A stretch of DNA of 36,242 bases from a bacterium (GCA_021782015.1 JAJXVS010000004.1:1-36242); one strand, 5' to 3'. Shown: positions 1 through 7,665, counted from the stretch's first letter. Numbers and translations are program-made. The notes: generated by a model not told the origin, from the sequence alone.

Positions 1-173
1 CCGGCGCGATGCCCCTGCCCCTGCGGGAAAAGCCCCGGCAGCCTTCATAATACTAATTAGTTCGATTAGGCAGGGCGCTTGGAATCCGTTGGGCCGGGGC
101 CGCGCGTCCCGCAATTGTCCCGGCCCCATTCGATGATCAGGCGCCCGCCGCTATGATCCCCGGCGCCCGCCGC

Positions 174-205
174 GCCGAGCCGGCCGTTTCGACGGCTTGC
201 TCGGC
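174..205. other. GC-rich stem-loop upstream of the SPFH gene
   Basis: GCCGAGC (174-180) pairs with GCTCGGC (199-205), and an inner GCCG/CGGC stem encloses a TTTCGA loop. No T-tract follows, so a classical terminator is unlikely. It could end transcription of a gene to the left of the window or sit upstream of the SPFH promoter. Bases 1-173 show no convincing gene. An Ala/Pro-rich frame enters from the left edge, but I cannot identify it. Confidence 0.4.
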
Positions 206-238
206 GGCCCAAAAGGGGCGGGTGCGGATGATCTGCAT

Positions 239-244
239 TATAAT
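239..244 (+). promoter_or_regulatory. Candidate -10 box for the SPFH gene
   Basis: A perfect TATAAT lies 28 bases before the ATG at 272. No TTGACA-like -35 is present at 16-18 bases upstream, so the promoter would be weak or activator-dependent. A start near 251 would give a leader of about 20 bases containing the AAGGAGG-like ribosome site at 258-264. Confidence 0.35.
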
Positions 245-271
245 GGGGGCGAACCCCAAGGAGGCTCCAGC

Positions 272-1141
272 ATGGAAATCGTTCTATCGGCAATCGTCAT
301 CGTCGTCGCAGTACTGTTCTTCTCCGGCATCCGCATCGTCCGACCGACCCACCGCGGCCTCATCGAGGTGCTCGGCAAATACCGGCGCTTCGCCGAGCCC
401 GGCTTCCACTGGATCATCCCCGGCATCACGAAGCTCTTCCGGATCAACACCACCGAGCAGATGGTCAACGCCGAGCCGCAGGAAATCATCACCAACGACA
501 ACCTCAACGCCCGCGTCGACGCCCAGGTCTACTTCCGCGTCAAGGGCGACGAGGACAGCGTCAAGGCCTCGGTCTATAATGTTAACAATTATCAATATCA
601 GATCGTCAACCTCGCGCGGACGACCTTGCGCAACATCATCGGCACCATGACCCTCAAGACGGCCAACTCCGAGCGCTCCCGCATCAATTCGGAGCTGCTC
701 TCGACCCTCCTCAACGAGACCAAGACCTGGGGCATCGCCGTGGTGCGCACCGAGCTCAAGGAGATCGACCCGCCCAAGGACGTCCAGGAAACGATGAACA
801 AGGTCGTCAAGGCCGAGAACGAGAAGATCGCCGCGGTAGATTTCGCCACCGCCACCGAGACCATGGCCGACGGCGAGAAGCGCGCCGCCATCAAGAAGGC
901 CGAGGGTATTAGGCAGGCAGAAATTCTCAAGGCCGAGGGCGAGGCCCAGGCGATCGCCCTCGTGAATGAGGCTGCGGAAAAATACTTCGTGGGCAACGCC
1001 CAGCTCCTCCGCAGGCTTCAGACGGTCGAGACGGCCTTGCAGAACAACGCGAAGATCGTGCTGCCCGCGGATCGCGAACTCGTCAACGTCATCGGCGACC
1101 TGGCCGGCGTTCCGGTGAAGGCCAGACCCGCGGCGAGCTGA
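272..1141 (+). CDS. SPFH/stomatin-prohibitin family membrane protein (QmcA-like)
   Basis: Predicted 289-residue membrane-anchored SPFH protein. One hydrophobic N-terminal segment (about residues 2-20) is followed by an SPFH core (about 22-190) with the family-typical stretch around 'GLIEVLGKYRR', then an Ala/Glu/Lys-rich coiled coil (about 195-245; 'AEGEAQA'), the usual oligomerisation region. Such proteins form large ring-like assemblies on membranes and often stabilise proteases or microdomains; the exact partner here is unknown. No NfeD-like partner is visible. I chose ATG 272 because a good Shine-Dalgarno (AAGGAGG) lies just upstream and the protein then begins directly with the membrane segment; an upstream in-frame start at 197 lacks one. 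Family assignment is firm; role is inferred. Confidence 0.9.
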   Translation: MEIVLSAIVIVVAVLFFSGIRIVRPTHRGLIEVLGKYRRFAEPGFHWIIPGITKLFRINTTEQMVNAEPQEIITNDNLNARVDAQVYFRVKGDEDSVKASVYNVNNYQYQIVNLARTTLRNIIGTMTLKTANSERSRINSELLSTLLNETKTWGIAVVRTELKEIDPPKDVQETMNKVVKAENEKIAAVDFATATETMADGEKRAAIKKAEGIRQAEILKAEGEAQAIALVNEAAEKYFVGNAQLLRRLQTVETALQNNAKIVLPADRELVNVIGDLAGVPVKARPAAS

Positions 1142-1156
1142 GGGCCGAGAGGGACT

Positions 1157-1233
1157 GCGGCGGCCGCCCCGGCAGCTACCACCAAGCGGGCGGGTGCCGC
1201 AACAACGGCCAAGGGGGACGCGGCGGCCGCCCC
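1157..1233 (+). repeat. Two 14-base direct repeats in an in-frame Ala-rich tail
   Basis: GCGGCGGCCGCCCC occurs at 1157-1170 and 1220-1233, exactly 63 bases apart. Both lie just after the SPFH stop codon (1139-1141) and in the same frame. Translated through, the stretch reads as an Ala/Thr/Lys/Pro-rich low-complexity tail. It lies between two convergent genes. Confidence 0.6.
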
Positions 1234-1255
1234 TCCGCAATCGCCCCCTGGGCGA

Positions 1256-2080
1256 TCAGACGCCCGAGTGGGCGAGGAAGCCGCCATCCACGGGGATGAC
1301 TATTCCCGTGATGAACGAGGCCTCGTCCGAGCAGAGGAACACGGTCGCCCCGCGAAGATCCTTCGCGTCGCCGAAGCGGCCCATCGGGGTCTTGGCGAGC
1401 ACCTTCTTGCCGCGGGGCGTCGGCGTCTTTCCGTCGGCCTCCATCATGAGGAAGCGATTCTGCTCGGTGATGAAGAATCCGGGCGAGACCGCGTTGACGC
1501 GGATGCCGACCTTGGCGAGATGGACGGCGAGCCATCGCGTGAAGTTTTCGACGCCAGCCTTGGCGGCGGAATAGCCGCCTACCTTGGTGAGGGGCTGGGT
1601 CGCGTTCATCGACGAAACGTTGAGGACGCAGCCGCCCTTGCCGAGCATGGCCTCGCCGAAAACCTGGCTCGGCAGCACCGTGCCCATGAGGTTGAGGCGG
1701 TTGACGTTTTCGAAGCCGCCGAGGTCGAGGCCGAAAAAGCCGTCGGCTTTGGGTGTATCCTTTTCAAGTTGCTCGACCTTGGTGGTGCCGGAAGGATGGT
1801 TGCCGCCCGCGCCGTTCACGAGGATGTCGATGCGCCCCCACTCGCGGAGCACCCGCTCGCGAGCGGCCTCCAGTGAGGCCCTGTCGAGAACGTCGCCGGA
1901 GGTGACGATGACGTCGTGATGGCCCTGGGCGGCGAGCGAAGCCCGGAGGGCCTCGGCCGATTCGGCATGGCGATTGAGGAGGGCGAGCTTGCAGCCCTCG
2001 TCGGCCAAGGCGCGGACCATCTCCGAGCAGAGCACGCCGGAAGCGCCCGTGATGACAGCCACCCTGTCTTTCAACTTCAT
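1256..2080 (-). CDS. uxuB: SDR oxidoreductase, D-mannonate oxidoreductase (fructuronate reductase) type
   Basis: 274-residue classical short-chain dehydrogenase. The N-terminal nucleotide motif is TGASGVLC (11-18), in which the usual third glycine is replaced, as in the UxuB/YjmF-like SDR subgroup. NGAGGNHP (89-96) is also typical of that subgroup. The catalytic triad is Ser156, Tyr170 and Lys174, and the C-terminal 'PVDGGF' is present. The expected reaction is NAD(P)H-dependent interconversion of D-fructuronate and D-mannonate in hexuronate breakdown. No uxuA or other uronate gene is in the window, so the substrate is inferred from subgroup resemblance only; another sugar-acid or polyol SDR is possible. 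The gene is divergent from ilvE and convergent with the SPFH gene. Confidence 0.8.
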   Translation of the reverse strand: MKLKDRVAVITGASGVLCSEMVRALADEGCKLALLNRHAESAEALRASLAAQGHHDVIVTSGDVLDRASLEAARERVLREWGRIDILVNGAGGNHPSGTTKVEQLEKDTPKADGFFGLDLGGFENVNRLNLMGTVLPSQVFGEAMLGKGGCVLNVSSMNATQPLTKVGGYSAAKAGVENFTRWLAVHLAKVGIRVNAVSPGFFITEQNRFLMMEADGKTPTPRGKKVLAKTPMGRFGDAKDLRGATVFLCSDEASFITGIVIPVDGGFLAHSGV

Positions 2081-2140
2081 CGAATCCCCCTTGCGAAATG
2101 TTGCGAATTGAACGGGGAATATACTCTCCCGCGAGGCGCG

Positions 2141-2220
2141 GGCCCGTCAAGGAAGGCGCTGGCCCATAAAGGTGGGCGCGCGATGCGCGCATGGCCCTGC
2201 GGCCCCGTCAAGGAAGGCGC
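2141..2220. repeat. Three degenerate copies of a ~19-base repeat between uxuB and ilvE
   Basis: GGCCCGTCAAGGAAGGCGC (2141-2159) recurs almost exactly at 2202-2220 (17 bases identical, 2143-2159 and 2204-2220). A diverged copy with ATAAAGGTG in the middle lies between them at 2161-2179. The cluster sits in the 242-base divergent intergenic region, which makes a regulator-binding array possible but unproven. Confidence 0.6.
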
Positions 2221-2247
2221 GGGCTGGCGAGGGGGCGGGGGGCCTTC

Positions 2248-2283
2248 GAGGACATTGTCCTCATCCGGGTTTTTCCGTAAGAT
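2248..2283 (+). promoter_or_regulatory. ilvE promoter with overlapping palindromic operator
   Basis: A -35-like TTGTCC (2255-2260) and a -10-like TAAGAT (2278-2283) are separated by 17 bases. The -35 is embedded in a perfect 7-1-7 palindrome, GAGGACA-T-TGTCCTC (2248-2262). A factor bound there would block polymerase. The Shine-Dalgarno AGGAG (2313-2317) and ATG 2323 follow. Confidence 0.55.
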
Positions 2284-2322
2284 GATCCAGCCTTCCATGG
2301 CAAATATCATTTAGGAGCGCAT

Positions 2323-3345
2323 ATGTCCAAGGTCGATCTCGATTGGGGCAAACTTTCGTTTTCCTACATAAAAACCGATTATCGCTACATTTCCCATTGG
2401 AAGAACGGGGCGTGGGACGCCGGTTCCCTGGTCACGGAAAATACGATTACCATCGCCGAGGGTTCCACCGCCATTCACTACGGCCAGCAATGCTTCGAGG
2501 GGCTGAAAGCCTATACGCGCGCCGATGGTAAGATTCAGCTCTTTCGCCCCGATCGCAACTCGGCGAGGATGAACGCCACCGCCGACCGCATGGTGATGCC
2601 GCACGTCCCCGAGGCCAAGTTCATCGACGCCTGCATGCAGGTGGTCAAGGCCAACGAGAAATGGGTGCCGCCCTACGGTACGGGCGCAACCCTCTATCTC
2701 AGGCCCTGGCTCATCGGGGTGGGCGACAACATCGGGGTCAAGCCGGCGCCCGAATACCTCTTCGGCGTGTTTTGCATCCCCGTCGGGCCCTATTTCAAGG
2801 AAGGGCTCAAGCCGGTCAACTTCATTGCGAGCGAGTACGATCGAGCGGCACCCCGGGGCACGGGGGCGGCCAAGGTCGGCGGCAATTACGCCGCCAGTCT
2901 CATGCCCCACGAGGAAGCCGCCCACAAGGGCTACGCCGATTGCGTCTACCTCGATCCGGCCACCCACACGAAGATCGAGGAAGTCGGCGCGGCCAATTTT
3001 TTCGGCATCACGAAAACGGGGGCCTTCGTCACACCCCTGTCGCCCTCGATTCTCCCAAGCATTACCAAGTATTCGCTGCTGCAGGTGGCCAAGGATAACT
3101 TCGGCATGAAGACCGAGGAGCGCGACGTCTACATCGATCGCCTCGACGAATTCGCCGAAGCGGGAGCCTGCGGCACAGCGGCCGTCATCACGCCCATCGG
3201 TGGCCTCTTTTATAAGGGCAAGCTCCACGTGTTCCATTCGGAGACGGAAACCGGACCGGTCACCCGCAAGTTATACGATACGCTCGTGGGAATTCAGTAT
3301 GGTGATTTGCCTGACCCGGCGCACTGGATTCGCGTGGTCGAGTAA
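2323..3345 (+). CDS. ilvE: Branched-chain amino acid aminotransferase
   Basis: 340-residue fold-type IV PLP aminotransferase of the long BCAT2 type. It transfers the amino group between glutamate and the 2-oxo acids of leucine, isoleucine and valine in the cytoplasm. Lys184, in GAAKVGGNYA (181-190), is the expected PLP lysine. 'IHYGQQCFEGLKAY' (51-64) is the family's N-terminal substrate-site signature, and 'EVGAANFF' (220-227) and 'GACGTAAVI' (281-289) form the C-terminal cofactor phosphate region. The start has an AGGAG site. It appears to be a single-gene unit, since the next gene (perR-like) is convergent. All recognisable key residues are present. Confidence 0.95.
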   Translation: MSKVDLDWGKLSFSYIKTDYRYISHWKNGAWDAGSLVTENTITIAEGSTAIHYGQQCFEGLKAYTRADGKIQLFRPDRNSARMNATADRMVMPHVPEAKFIDACMQVVKANEKWVPPYGTGATLYLRPWLIGVGDNIGVKPAPEYLFGVFCIPVGPYFKEGLKPVNFIASEYDRAAPRGTGAAKVGGNYAASLMPHEEAAHKGYADCVYLDPATHTKIEEVGAANFFGITKTGAFVTPLSPSILPSITKYSLLQVAKDNFGMKTEERDVYIDRLDEFAEAGACGTAAVITPIGGLFYKGKLHVFHSETETGPVTRKLYDTLVGIQYGDLPDPAHWIRVVE

Positions 3346-3360
3346 ACGAAGGGGAGGGGC

Positions 3361-3382
3361 GCTGGCGGCCATGGCTGCCGGC
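3361..3382 (+). terminator. Terminator-like hairpin after ilvE
   Basis: Sixteen bases past the ilvE stop, GCTGGCGGC and GCTGCCGGC form a 9-pair stem (two G-U wobbles) around a CATG loop. A further palindrome, GGCCGCAGCGGCC (3389-3401), abuts the end of the convergent perR-like gene. Neither has a T-tract. Confidence 0.4.
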
Positions 3383-3401
3383 GGCGCGGGCCGCAGCGGC
3401 C

Positions 3402-3806
3402 TCAGGCCTGCTTCGCGCAGGCCGGGCAGAGGCCCGTCACGAAGAGCTGGACCCTTTCCACCTGGCTGCCGTCGCCGAGATCCGACACGGCAGGCACTTT
3501 GAGGTCGAACAGGTCGGAGACCTCGCCGCAGGCATGACAGCGGAAGTGGGCGTGGGAACTCGTGTCCGCGTCGTAGCGCACCTCCGAACCGGTGATCTCG
3601 AGGCGCTGCGCCATGCCGAGCCCCACGAACAGATCGAGGGTCGAGTAGACGGTGGTCCGCGATAGTGTGGGAATCTCCGGGGAAAGCACCCGGTGCACCG
3701 CATCGGCGGAGGGATGGGCCTTCGTCGAGGCGAGGGCCTCCCAAATCCGGATTCGCTGTTGTGAAGGTTGTACGCCTTTTGATCTCAAATAATCGACCGT
3801 GTTCAC
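3402..3806 (-). CDS. perR: Fur-family metalloregulator, PerR-like
   Basis: Fur-family DNA-binding repressor of about 134 residues: N-terminal winged helix (with 'TLSRTTVYSTLDLF' as the recognition region) and C-terminal dimerisation domain. Structural zinc is expected at two CxxC pairs, 'CHAC' and the C-terminal 'CPAC'. The regulatory metal ligands of PerR appear present: His in 'AHPSAD', Asp in 'RYDAD', the HxH pair in 'SSHAHF' and Asp in 'DLFDL'. The two oxidisable histidines and RYD pattern argue for peroxide-sensing PerR rather than iron-sensing Fur. It follows a rubrerythrin gene on the same strand, 86 bases away, which fits peroxide-stress control. I prefer the GTG at 3806 because GGAG lies 6 bases before it; an in-frame GTG at 3830 (142 residues) lacks a ribosome site. 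Confidence 0.85.
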   Translation of the reverse strand: MNTVDYLRSKGVQPSQQRIRIWEALASTKAHPSADAVHRVLSPEIPTLSRTTVYSTLDLFVGLGMAQRLEITGSEVRYDADTSSHAHFRCHACGEVSDLFDLKVPAVSDLGDGSQVERVQLFVTGLCPACAKQA

Positions 3807-3892
3807 CTTCGTCTCCGATCGCGTTCCCACGCGGAAAAGCGCTGCGGCGTCAGCTATATCGACGCCGCGCGCAGAGAGTCAAGAGGGCTCGC

Positions 3893-4501
3893 CTATTTGA
3901 AATAGCGGGCGAGGAGGCCGCGGAAGCCGGATCCGTGCCGAGCCTCGTCCTTGCACATTTCATGGACAGTATCATGGATCGCGTCGTAGCCCAACTCCTT
4001 GGCGCGTTTGGCGAGCTTGAGCTTGCCCTCGCAGGCGCCGAATTCGGCGTCGGCCCGCAACCGGAGGTTGGTTCGCGTGTCAGCGTGAAGCACCTCGCCG
4101 AGGAGTTCTGCGAAACGGGAGGCATGGTCCGCCTCCTCGAAGGCATAGCGCCGATAGGCTTCGGCGATTTCGGGAAAACCTTCGCGCTCGGCCTGGCGGC
4201 TCATCGCGAGATACATGCCGACCTCGGTGCACTCACCCTGGAAATTCTGGCGCAGGCCTTCGACGACTTCCGCATCCAGCCCCTTGGCGACTCCGATGCG
4301 ATGCTCGTCCGCGAAGGGGGCAGCGCTAGCAGGCACGGCGCCGGCCGCAGTCCCGGCGTGGGCCGAAGTGCCGGCTCCAGCACCGGCTACGGCCTTTCGT
4401 TCAACGAATTTTTCTTTGGGGGCCTTGCATTGGGGGCAAAAATCCGGAGCCTCACCGCCCTCGAACACATAGCCGCACACCGAACAGATCCACGTCTTCA
4501 T
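3893..4501 (-). CDS. Reverse rubrerythrin (rubredoxin domain N-terminal)
   Basis: 202-residue peroxide-detoxifying di-iron protein with the two domains in reverse order. A rubredoxin-type Fe(Cys)4 site (C6xxC9 and C22xxC25) comes first, then an Ala/Gly-rich linker of roughly 30 residues (about 33-62), then a ferritin-like four-helix domain (about 70-202) with the expected Glu/His ligands in '[12 protein letters not shown]', '[10 protein letters not shown]', 'ADAEFGACE' and '[11 protein letters not shown]'. Reverse rubrerythrins act as NADH-linked peroxide reductases in anaerobes, via rubredoxin reductases; no such reductase is in the window. It heads a likely two-gene unit with the perR-like gene. 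The linker is long and low in complexity; otherwise the protein looks complete. Confidence 0.92.
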   Translation of the reverse strand: MKTWICSVCGYVFEGGEAPDFCPQCKAPKEKFVERKAVAGAGAGTSAHAGTAAGAVPASAAPFADEHRIGVAKGLDAEVVEGLRQNFQGECTEVGMYLAMSRQAEREGFPEIAEAYRRYAFEEADHASRFAELLGEVLHADTRTNLRLRADAEFGACEGKLKLAKRAKELGYDAIHDTVHEMCKDEARHGSGFRGLLARYFK

Positions 4502-4528
4502 GTAGCTCTCCTATGAAAATGGTGTAAA

Positions 4529-4571
4529 ATTGTACTTTGTTCAATATACCCCTTCCCAGAAGGCCTGTCAA
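4529..4571 (-). promoter_or_regulatory. Rubrerythrin-perR promoter with 7-3-7 operator
   Basis: On the minus strand TTGACA (4571-4566) and TATATT (4548-4543) are 17 bases apart, a near-consensus housekeeping promoter. ATTGAAC-AAA-GTACAAT (4545-4529) is an inverted repeat with one mismatch that starts within the -10 and runs over the predicted start site. This is where a PerR-type repressor would act. It is AT-rich in a GC-rich setting. The sequence is not the Bacillus PerR box, so the regulator's identity is inferred from the neighbouring gene. Confidence 0.72.
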
Positions 4572-4601
4572 TATTCCAAGTTTCCGTGCTCTACCTTTTA
4601 T

Positions 4602-4630
4602 TTGACAGGGAGGCCGGCAGGGACTAGCCT
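4602..4630 (+). promoter_or_regulatory. Possible promoter of the DUF2339-like gene
   Basis: A perfect TTGACA (4602-4607) is followed after 17 bases by a weak -10-like TAGCCT (4625-4630). It would give a leader of about 25-30 bases containing the GGAGGG site (4652-4657). Confidence 0.35.
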
Positions 4631-4663
4631 AGCCTCTACTTGCAGGAAGCCGGAGGGCATTTG

Positions 4664-6523
4664 ATGGCACAGGATGAAAAGGGGCTCGAAGAAAGGGTTT
4701 CCCTCCTGGAAAAAAGAATTGAAGGGCTCGAGACCGGCTTCGCGGCCCTGTCGCGTCAGCTTGACGAAGCGAGGAGCGGGGCCACGAGTCTCGGCATGCC
4801 TCCGCTATTCGGGGGCGGGGGCGGCGATTCACCCGCTCCGGGGGCCGCTCCCATTTCAGATGAGGCCATTTCCTGGGCCGGTCGCACCTCGCTCCTCCAG
4901 AGGGCCGCGACCTTTTCCTTCCTCCTTGTAGTGGCCCTGATTCTCCGGACGATCACCGATGCGGGCGTGGTCGACAAGCTCCTGGGCGCCATCATCGGCA
5001 TGGGCTACGCGACGGCCCTCATGGTCGCCTCATGGTTCATGTACCGCAGGAAGAGCCCCGCAGCCCCGGTTTTCGCCGCCTCGGGAGCCGTACTTCTCGC
5101 AACCGTCGTCGTCGAGACCCACAATCGATTCCTCTCCCTCCCCCTCGTGCCCGCCTACCTCACGTTGGTCGCCATGGGAGTCGGTCTCGTCCTCGTGAGC
5201 AGGCGCTACGCGACCTATCTCCCGGTCGCGGCTGGCGTCATCGGCATGTGCGTGGCTGGTGTGGCGATGGACTATCCCAATCCCTCCTGGCCCCTCCTCG
5301 CCCTCATACTCGTCTTTGCGAACATCCTCGGCTTCTACGCCTCGAGCCTCAAGAGCAGGTCCTGGCTCCGGTGGCTCGTCCTTTTCGTGACAATTGCCAT
5401 GATCGGGTACTGGAGCTTCATTCTCGGCGGCGTCCCCTCCGGAGGAGGGCTGCCGGAAGGCCTCTATGCCGGCTTTTTCACGCCCTCCCTTGTGATTCTC
5501 TTCGCCGGCTTCCTCGTGTTCGCCGTGCTGGGCCTTTCCAAGGGTTTCTCGAAGGGTTTCGACGCCTTCGACCTCGCGACGCCTTCGATCGCGGCCCTGT
5601 GGGCCTATACCTCTGCCATCATGGCCATGGCGGGCTTTTCCGGATGGAATTGGGCGCTCATCGCCGTGGGCGCCGCCCTCGTCCTCGTCCATTTCGTCCT
5701 CTCGCTCTGGTTCGCGGCCCGCGCCGGACGGGGCGGACAGTCGGCGAGGGATGGCCAGACCGGACGGGGCGGGCAGACAGCTCCGGCGACGGCCTTCGCC
5801 GTCGCGGCCATGCTTCTTCTATTTATGACGATTCCCCGCGGCGGCGCGGCCTTCGTGCCGGGGCTCGCAGTGGCGGCTCTCGCGGCCCTCGGCCTCGCCT
5901 TCCTCGGAAGGCTTTGGAATTCCAGGGGCATGCGCATCGCGAGCTATTTCGGCCAGGCCCTCGCGGCCTCGGCCTTGGCGATCGACGTCCTCGCCCGCTA
6001 TCGCGGAACGCTGGAGCCCTGGGAGATGGTCCCGGCCCTGGTGGTGGCCGGCTCCGGCATCTTCCAGTTCCTCTGGTGCCGGGGCATTTTCCGGCCCCGA
6101 TCGCCCCGCTTCGAGATGGAGGGAACGGGCGATCGCGCCGCGGTGGTCGTCCTCGTCGGCGGCCTGTCGTCACTCTTCATGGCGGGTCGAATCGGCATCG
6201 CCTGGATCGTGGCGCCCTTCCTCGCCGATCCCCAAACCGCCTGGTTCGTGTGCGGCCAGTCGGTCCTGATCAACGTGGCGGCCATCGCCGTCGTCCTTTT
6301 CGCGGCGGCACGGGCGGATCGCGAACTCAGGAACGTCGCCATCCTCATCGTGATCGCGGGCGCGCTCAAGGTCTTCATGCTCGATCTGCTCAATTATCAC
6401 GGATTCCCGCTCGTGGCGAGCGTCCTCACCTTCGGCGTGGCCGCGGCCGTCTTCTCGATCGCCCTCGGCCGCTGGCCGCATTCGGGAAAGACCGGGGAGT
6501 CGGAGACCCCGCCCGCCGCCTGA
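4664..6523 (+). CDS. DUF2339-like polytopic membrane protein
   Basis: About 619 residues. A short N-terminal coiled coil (about residues 4-37, heptad-like Leu/Glu/Arg) is followed by a Gly/Pro linker and about 17-18 hydrophobic segments that fill the rest of the protein. The C-terminal pattern with 'KVFMLDLLNYHGF' in the penultimate membrane helix is what one sees in DUF2339 proteins, whose function is unknown. A soluble loop rich in Gly, Gln and Arg (about residues 353-374, 'GRGGQ' repeats) interrupts the helices. I chose ATG 4664, which has a GGAGGG site 6 bases upstream, over an in-frame TTG at 4640. The gene stands alone, divergent from rubrerythrin and convergent with the histidine kinase. 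Role unknown. Confidence 0.75.
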   Translation: MAQDEKGLEERVSLLEKRIEGLETGFAALSRQLDEARSGATSLGMPPLFGGGGGDSPAPGAAPISDEAISWAGRTSLLQRAATFSFLLVVALILRTITDAGVVDKLLGAIIGMGYATALMVASWFMYRRKSPAAPVFAASGAVLLATVVVETHNRFLSLPLVPAYLTLVAMGVGLVLVSRRYATYLPVAAGVIGMCVAGVAMDYPNPSWPLLALILVFANILGFYASSLKSRSWLRWLVLFVTIAMIGYWSFILGGVPSGGGLPEGLYAGFFTPSLVILFAGFLVFAVLGLSKGFSKGFDAFDLATPSIAALWAYTSAIMAMAGFSGWNWALIAVGAALVLVHFVLSLWFAARAGRGGQSARDGQTGRGGQTAPATAFAVAAMLLLFMTIPRGGAAFVPGLAVAALAALGLAFLGRLWNSRGMRIASYFGQALAASALAIDVLARYRGTLEPWEMVPALVVAGSGIFQFLWCRGIFRPRSPRFEMEGTGDRAAVVVLVGGLSSLFMAGRIGIAWIVAPFLADPQTAWFVCGQSVLINVAAIAVVLFAAARADRELRNVAILIVIAGALKVFMLDLLNYHGFPLVASVLTFGVAAAVFSIALGRWPHSGKTGESETPPAA

Positions 6524-6557
6524 CGCCGCGGGGCCCTTGCATTCACAGGGGGCCAGG

Positions 6558-6582
6558 CCGCGAGGGGCCCCAGCCCTCGCGG
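6558..6582. terminator. Shared hairpin between convergent genes
   Basis: CCGCGAGGG (6558-6566) and CCCTCGCGG (6574-6582) form a perfect 9-pair stem with a 7-base loop in the 65 bases between the converging DUF2339-like and kinase genes. There is no T-tract on either side, so it could serve both directions only as a weak or Rho-assisted terminator. Confidence 0.5.
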
Positions 6583-6588
6583 GGCGCC

Positions 6589-7665
6589 TCAGCGGGCGGG
6601 GGCGGCGGTCCCGGGCAGGGGAAATCGCAGGCGAATCCTGCCGCCGGGGCCCTCGGAGAATTCGAGCGTCCCGCCCAGTTCCTCGGCGAAGGACTCGACC
6701 AGGAGGAGGCCGAGGGAATTGCGCCCCTCGCGCCAACCGGGGGCGAAGCCGGGGCCATCGTCGGCCACGTGGAGTTCGCATATCCCGCCGTCGATCGCCG
6801 CGAGCCTCACGAGGACGGCCGGAGGCGCGGCGGGGCTGCCGCCATATTTGAAGGCATTGGTAAGGAGTTCGGCAAGGATCAGCCCCACCTTGATGGCCTG
6901 GCTCGCGGGTAGTCGAAGGGCGGCGAGTTCGAGCGACAACCTCGACAAGCCAAGGTCGCCGAAATAGCTCCGTGCGATGGTCGAGGAAAGGCGCGAAAGA
7001 TACTCGTCGACCCGTGGGTCATCCTCCGAGGGATGGGAATATAGCAATTCGTGAAGGAGGCCGATGGATCGGATGCGGGAGCCGAGGTCAATGAGGAAAT
7101 GTCGCGAGGCCTCGTCGGGAGCCCTGTCTTCCTCAAGCGAAACGAGGCTGGCCACCATCGTGAGATTGTTCTTGATGCGGTGATTCGATTCGCGAAGGAT
7201 GGCTTCCTTGGCGATCAAGGCGCGCTGCAGGGCGAGCTCGGCCTCGCGTCGTCGGGTCAGCTCGACCTTGGTCCCATGGAGGAGCTCCGAAATTTCTGTG
7301 TAGTCCTCCACCGAAAAGAGGATGCCGTTTCGATTCGGCAACGCGCTCGCCACCGTGTACCAGGCGCCCGGCTTCCTGAGCCCCCCTCCGTTCCGGGGAT
7401 AGAGATCGCGGTGGAGCTGCCAGGAAAGGACCACGGGCGGGCCGCCGGCCATCACGGTCTCGAGTCGCGAAAAATTCTGCCGTTCGGCGAGGCGCGGGAG
7501 GATTTCGCCGAGGGGATGGCCGGAGGCCCGATCGGCTCCGATGCCGGTCCAGTCGACGAGGCGCGCGTTCCAGAAGTCGATGCGCCAGTTGGAGTCCACC
7601 GTGAATACGCCGATCGGGAGCCGTGCGATGATGTCGGCGCAGGCCGGTCCGGCGAACTCAGCCAT
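6589..7665 (-). CDS. Soluble PAS sensor histidine kinase (HisKA_2 / HATPase_c)
   Basis: 358 residues with no signal peptide or membrane helix, hence cytoplasmic. A PAS-like sensor (about 10-125) is followed by a short coiled coil (about 128-158), a HisKA_2 dimerisation domain with the phospho-acceptor His162 in 'ESNHRIKNNL', and an ATPase domain with N-box Asn270 ('ELLTNAFKYGG'), G1 'DDGPGF' (302-307) and G2 'NSLGLLLV' (316-323). It is the third gene of a receiver-CheC-kinase cassette and its start overlaps the CheC-like stop by 8 bases. The likely target is the cassette's own receiver, which is an inference from linkage. The signal sensed is unknown; a PAS domain could bind a small ligand or cofactor. 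Confidence 0.88.
   Translation of the reverse strand: MAEFAGPACADIIARLPIGVFTVDSNWRIDFWNARLVDWTGIGADRASGHPLGEILPRLAERQNFSRLETVMAGGPPVVLSWQLHRDLYPRNGGGLRKPGAWYTVASALPNRNGILFSVEDYTEISELLHGTKVELTRRREAELALQRALIAKEAILRESNHRIKNNLTMVASLVSLEEDRAPDEASRHFLIDLGSRIRSIGLLHELLYSHPSEDDPRVDEYLSRLSSTIARSYFGDLGLSRLSLELAALRLPASQAIKVGLILAELLTNAFKYGGSPAAPPAVLVRLAAIDGGICELHVADDGPGFAPGWREGRNSLGLLLVESFAEELGGTLEFSEGPGGRIRLRFPLPGTAAPAR

Noticed and set aside
66-293. Small minus-strand open frame of 75 codons at the left edge
   Set aside because: Overlaps the SPFH start and its promoter, has no ribosome site and no recognisable protein pattern.
5032-6912. 626-codon plus-strand frame over the DUF2339-like and kinase genes
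   Set aside because: Arg/Pro-rich shadow translation; the real frames have clear membrane and kinase motifs.
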